Shown one piece after another: positions 61,547 through 64,000 of a stretch of 64,000 bases of DNA; position 1 is the stretch's first letter, and each line of letters begins with the position of its first letter. The stretch covers positions 3,446,992 through 3,510,991 of the forward strand of contig CAWCFV010000002.1 in the NCBI GenBank assembly GCA_963794995.1, in the 5' to 3' direction. The DNA comes from CAWCFV01 sp963794995. GTDB taxonomy: Bacteria > Actinomycetota > Actinomycetes > JACCUZ01. The notes beneath the pieces are model-generated. The model searched no databases. It saw only the letters and a list, made by a program, of their open reading frames with translations, and had not been told where the DNA came from. The position numbers and the translations under genes are program-made.

Positions 61547-62164
61547 ATGTCCGAGGTCGAGACAACGGGTTCGGCTGGTCACAGTCGGCGGTCCGTGCTG
61601 CGGGGGGCGGCGGTCGTCGCCGGCGTGGCATGGACGACGCCGGTGGTGCAGGCCGTGGCGCCCGCCGCGTCCGCCGCGGTCAGCCTGCCCTGCGTGGGGT
61701 GCCTGACCGGTGGCGGGCAGATCCTCGGGGGTACCTGCAACGGCAAGGCCGCCGACAAGATCAGCTTCGGGCTCGGGCCGATCTGCTGCCCGACCCACGA
61801 CCCGACCCAGATCGAGGTCAACTGCCACCCGGCCGCCACCAAGAAGGGGAAGAAGCCCGGGGCGGTCGCGTACCACTTCGACACCGACGACCAGGTCACC
61901 TGCCGCAAGGACGACGATCCGCAGCCGCCGAAGCAGACCCAGCCCTGCGCGAACATCTACCGCGGCACCGTCAAGGACAAGCACGGCAACACGCTGCTGT
62001 TCGAGTTCGCCGACCGCGGCGAGCCCAGCAGGAACGACAGCGTCAAGATCACGGTGACCAGCCCGGGCGGGGTCACTCTCGTCGAGGGCGCCGGGTCGCT
62101 CGACCACGGCAACCTGCAGGTGCACCCGCACCTCGGTCCGATGAAGACCGACTGCGTCTGCTGA
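61547..62164 (+). CDS. Tat-exported cysteine-containing protein, unknown function
   Basis: 205 aa from the ATG at 61547 behind AGGGGAGGG. A twin-arginine signal (HSRRSVLRGAAVVAGVAWTTP, Arg14-Arg15) ends at about ASAAVS. The mature part, about 160 residues, has ten cysteines (an even number: PCVGC, TCNG, ICCP, NCHP, TCRK, PCAN, DCVC at the end), suited to five disulfides. It also has a lysine/aspartate-rich middle. No known domain recognised. Export by Tat means it folds, or is modified, in the cytoplasm first. It is convergent with the cysteine-rich Tat protein at 62668. Confidence 0.8.
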   Translation: MSEVETTGSAGHSRRSVLRGAAVVAGVAWTTPVVQAVAPAASAAVSLPCVGCLTGGGQILGGTCNGKAADKISFGLGPICCPTHDPTQIEVNCHPAATKKGKKPGAVAYHFDTDDQVTCRKDDDPQPPKQTQPCANIYRGTVKDKHGNTLLFEFADRGEPSRNDSVKITVTSPGGVTLVEGAGSLDHGNLQVHPHLGPMKTDCVC

Positions 62165-62180
62165 CCCCCCGCACGCGCCC

Positions 62181-62219
62181 GAGCGCCCCCTTCCCCCCGA
62201 CGCGGGGGAGGGGGCGCTC
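62181..62219. terminator. G/C-rich hairpin terminator after the Tat protein
   Basis: GAGCGCCCCC (62181 on) pairs with GGGGGCGCTC (ending 62219). The inner C/G runs also pair, with one bulged T. Directly follows the stop at 62164. Confidence 0.75.
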
Positions 62220-62264
62220 GCTTGTGGGGGCCTTCGACACCCGTCGGAGCGGCACCCCTCGGCC

Positions 62265-62276
62265 GGGGGGGGGGGG
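62265..62276. repeat. 12-G homopolymer
   Basis: An uninterrupted run of twelve G just upstream of the tandem repeats; a second run of eight G follows the third repeat (62602-62609). Such tracts are slippage-prone and also a common site of sequencing error. Confidence 0.85.
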
Positions 62277-62281
62277 CGGGG

Positions 62282-62605
62282 CCGGTTGTGGCGTACCTCC
62301 GCCGGACGCGGCGTACTCACCACCGCCGGCGGAGGTTGATCACGTCCACGTGATCAACCGGCGGGCCGGGGAGGGAGCTGGGACGGCGCGGAGCGGGCCC
62401 GGTTGTGGCGTACCTCCGCCGCACGCGGCGTACTCACCACCGCCGGCGGAGGTTGATCACGTCCACGTGATCAACCGGCGGGCCGGGGAGGGAGCTGGGA
62501 CGGCGCGCCCGCCGCCCGGTTGTGGCGTACCTCCGCCGCACGCGGCGTACTCACCACCGCCGGCGGAGGTTGATCACGTCCACGTGATCAACCGGCGGGC
62601 CGGGG
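62282..62605. repeat. Three tandem 117-bp repeats carrying double palindromes
   Basis: Units start at 62282, 62399 and 62516, period exactly 117 bp; the third is cut after about 90 bp. Each unit has inverted repeat 1 (CCTCCGCCG with CGGCGGAGG, 62296-62304 and 62327-62335 in unit 1) and a near-contiguous 12-bp dyad GGTTGATCACGT-CC-ACGTGATCAACC (62334-62359 in unit 1). Units 2 and 3 agree except at the junction; unit 1 differs by a single base within the palindrome region. It fills the gap 62165-62667 between two convergent genes together with the hairpin at 62181 and the G-tracts. Confidence 0.93.
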
Positions 62606-62667
62606 GGGGCATGAGGACGGGCCGGCTGCCTCCGCGAGGAGGCAGCCGGCCCGTTCGTCAGCTGGTG

Positions 62668-63123
62668 CTACTTGCCGTCGGTGCGGGCACCCGTCCCCGC
62701 GACCCGGGCCTGGCGCGGCGTGCCACAGTTCGGCAGGCAGAGCAGGAACCCGCAGCACGAGTTCGTGCAGGTGTAGCCGGCCGGGCAGTCGTTCTGGCCG
62801 GCACAGGTGTCGAACTCGTCGCAGAACCCGTTGCCCGTGCAGATGCACGGCAGGCCGGGGCCGATCTCCGGCGGCTTGCAGGTGCAGCCGAACTGCGGGT
62901 CGCCGCAGTCGGACTGGCCGCCACAGGAGTCCTCGGGGTTGCAGCCGTCACATCGGGCGGGGGGGACGGCGGAGGCCGCCATCGCCGTACCGCCGAAGCC
63001 GACGACCGTGGGGGCCGCCCAGGCGATCGCCGTGCCGGCGCCCACCGTCTGGATCAGGCGGCGGCGCGAGATGCCCGGGGCCTGCGGGTCCTGCGGCTCC
63101 TCGGTGTGGTCGATCTGGTCCAT
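62668..63123 (-). CDS. Tat-exported highly cysteine-rich small protein
   Basis: 151 aa from the ATG at 63123, chosen because GGAGG is 8 nt upstream. A Tat signal SRRRLIQTVGAGTAIAWAAP (S19-R22) ends near GGTAMA. The mature region of about 100 residues contains 16 cysteines, for example CDGCNPEDSCGGQSDCG, CTCKPP, CICTGNGFC and CTNSCCGFLLCLPNC. That density and spacing suggest eight disulfides or metal ligation. No family is recognised. A pairwise relationship to the Tat protein at 61547 is not obvious at sequence level. It lies 89 bp downstream of the HPr-kinase-like gene and is transcribed in the same direction. Confidence 0.85.
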   Translation of the reverse strand: MDQIDHTEEPQDPQAPGISRRRLIQTVGAGTAIAWAAPTVVGFGGTAMAASAVPPARCDGCNPEDSCGGQSDCGDPQFGCTCKPPEIGPGLPCICTGNGFCDEFDTCAGQNDCPAGYTCTNSCCGFLLCLPNCGTPRQARVAGTGARTDGK

Positions 63124-63212
63124 GTACGCCTCCGTGTCGGATGGTTGATCACCTGAGCGCATCCTGGACCCTGGGGGGCACGAGGGACTATCCGTCGGAC
63201 GCCGTAGCTGCG

Positions 63213-63992
63213 CTACGGTGCGGCCGCCGGTCTCGACTGCTCCGCGCCGAGACGTTCCTCCAAGATCGCCACGGACCGGGACAAGTCGCCGGCTCGCAGC
63301 GACACCGACACCGCCCCGAGCGCCAGGTCGGCCACGACGGCCAGCAGCCGCCCGTGGTGGTCGCTGGCGTTCAGGACGTTGCCGGTGAGTGCGGACGCGC
63401 CCGCGCCCGCCGAGAGGTCGGCCAGCGCGGCGGGGCCGCCGTCCCGTGGCTCCAGCCGGACGATGCCCACGAGTGGCTGGGCGCCCGCGGTGGCGCCGGG
63501 GCGCACCTCGTCGACCGGCAGGTGCCGGCTGCCGGAGCCGGTCCCGTCCGACCGGGGCTCAGGGGGGAGTGCCGGCGACCCGGGCTTGAGGTGGATGCGA
63601 CGGGCGTGCGGCTCGACCAGCCGGCTCGCCGGGTCGATCACCGCGAGCTCGTCCGACAGGTACCCCCAGCCCGCGCGCACCAGGGCCGTCACCAGGGTGG
63701 ACTTGCCCGCGCCGGACGGGCCGACCAGGACGACCGCCCCGCCGCCCGGGCGGACCACGGCCCCGGCGTGGACCAGGACGCGGTCCGGCGCGTGCGAGAG
63801 CGCCTGGGTGTTGACGTGCCACACCAGGTACTCCACGACCGCGTCGCGGTCGGGGGAGGCCGTGAGCAGGCTTCCGTCGCAGGTCAGCAGCCACGGGTCC
63901 CGCGGGGCGTCGGGCTCGTGGACGAGCCGGTAGTCGTGCGGGTGGTGCAGCCCGGTCGGACCGGCCGCGAACGGCGCGAAGACGGCGGCCAT
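63213..63992 (-). CDS. HPr kinase/phosphorylase-like P-loop protein, possibly N-terminally incomplete
   Basis: 259 aa as seen, with a candidate ATG at 63992, but the true start may lie beyond the right edge. VLVHAGAVV (72-80) followed by VGPSGAGKST (Walker A about 91-98) and GYLSDELAVID matches the catalytic core of HPr kinase/phosphorylase-like proteins, without the canonical PTS context. Such stand-alone HPrK-like proteins are often found beside PqqD-type domains and peptide-modification genes in RiPP clusters. It is likely a cytoplasmic kinase or ATPase acting in the cassette with the neighbouring Tat proteins (inference). Confidence 0.82.
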   Translation of the reverse strand: MAAVFAPFAAGPTGLHHPHDYRLVHEPDAPRDPWLLTCDGSLLTASPDRDAVVEYLVWHVNTQALSHAPDRVLVHAGAVVRPGGGAVVLVGPSGAGKSTLVTALVRAGWGYLSDELAVIDPASRLVEPHARRIHLKPGSPALPPEPRSDGTGSGSRHLPVDEVRPGATAGAQPLVGIVRLEPRDGGPAALADLSAGAGASALTGNVLNASDHHGRLLAVVADLALGAVSVSLRAGDLSRSVAILEERLGAEQSRPAAAP

Positions 63993-64000
63993 CCGGGCGG

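Noticed and set aside
62282..62605. CRISPR array.
   Set aside because: Period is 117 bp with identical, not variable, intervening sequence; no cas genes.
61516..63156. A long plus-strand frame encoding three 39-residue repeats through the 117-bp array.
   Set aside because: 117 is a multiple of three, so the tandem repeat stays open in frame by arithmetic. The frame crosses a hairpin terminator and opposes the Tat gene at 62668, which has a ribosome site and a Tat signal.

Overview
The window is one contiguous piece of a very GC-rich, gene-dense actinobacterial chromosome. Evidence for this: overlapping GTGA/ATGA junctions, many GTG starts, several apparently leaderless genes, a PAC2-family protein, an ANTAR response regulator, an Rpf-LysM protein behind a c-di-AMP riboswitch, and a decaprenylphosphoryl-arabinose/arabinan gene set. 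No mycolate-specific genes are visible. My best guess is a relative of Nocardioidaceae or a neighbouring order, but the genus cannot be fixed from sequence alone. I see no integrase, transposase, phage gene or CRISPR array.

Layout. 1-2.1 kb: 3' part of a PAC2 protein and an HtrA-type protease, separated by strong hairpins. 2.2-9.9 kb: sugar-uptake and glycan-degradation operon (LacI regulator with an operator on its own start, binding lipoprotein, two CUT1 permeases, GH144-like glucanase, GH39-like glycosidase), with no ATPase gene. 9.9-16.3 kb: small RTX-like protein, zinc alcohol dehydrogenase, citrate synthase, a membrane GGDEF/EAL protein, and an acyl-ACP desaturase behind a perfect operator palindrome. 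16.3-19.8 kb: Rieske/DUF2231 protein coupled to a divergent family-A DNA polymerase, an 8-bp minisatellite and a frameshifted arfB. 19.8-24.1 kb: c-di-AMP riboswitch-rpf, acylphosphatase, metzincin lipoprotein, endonuclease/exonuclease/phosphatase protein, tRNA-Leu(CAA) and a PdtaR-like regulator. 24.3-30.0 kb: branched-chain amino-acid transporter, with livK convergent to livHMGF and an unusual LivH carrying an N-terminal secreted domain. 30.2-35.7 kb: acetyltransferase, thioesterase, polA and a secreted hydrolase.

35.7-54.3 kb is a large cell-envelope region. It holds DprE2-DprE1-UbiA, which make decaprenylphosphoryl-arabinose, plus a flippase-like protein, polytopic membrane proteins, a DUF2613 peptide, a GT4 glycosyltransferase, a methyltransferase, a giant AftD-like arabinofuranosyltransferase, an acyltransferase, two tandem paralogous 12-kb-region membrane proteins and a DUF3068 protein. 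Together these can build and decorate an arabinan-type surface polymer.

54.3-64 kb: methyltransferase, small conserved proteins, a MauE-thioredoxin-PqqD-His-tail fusion, rpsA with a long leader, an acyltransferase-like membrane protein and coaE. The end holds an accessory-looking cassette: two convergent Tat-exported cysteine-rich proteins separated by a 12-G tract and three 117-bp palindrome-bearing tandem repeats, followed by an HPr-kinase-like P-loop protein that runs up to the window edge. The cassette at 61.5-64 kb, together with the PqqD/thioredoxin fusion at 56.4 kb, is the best candidate for an undescribed system: a secreted disulfide-rich or RiPP-like pathway.
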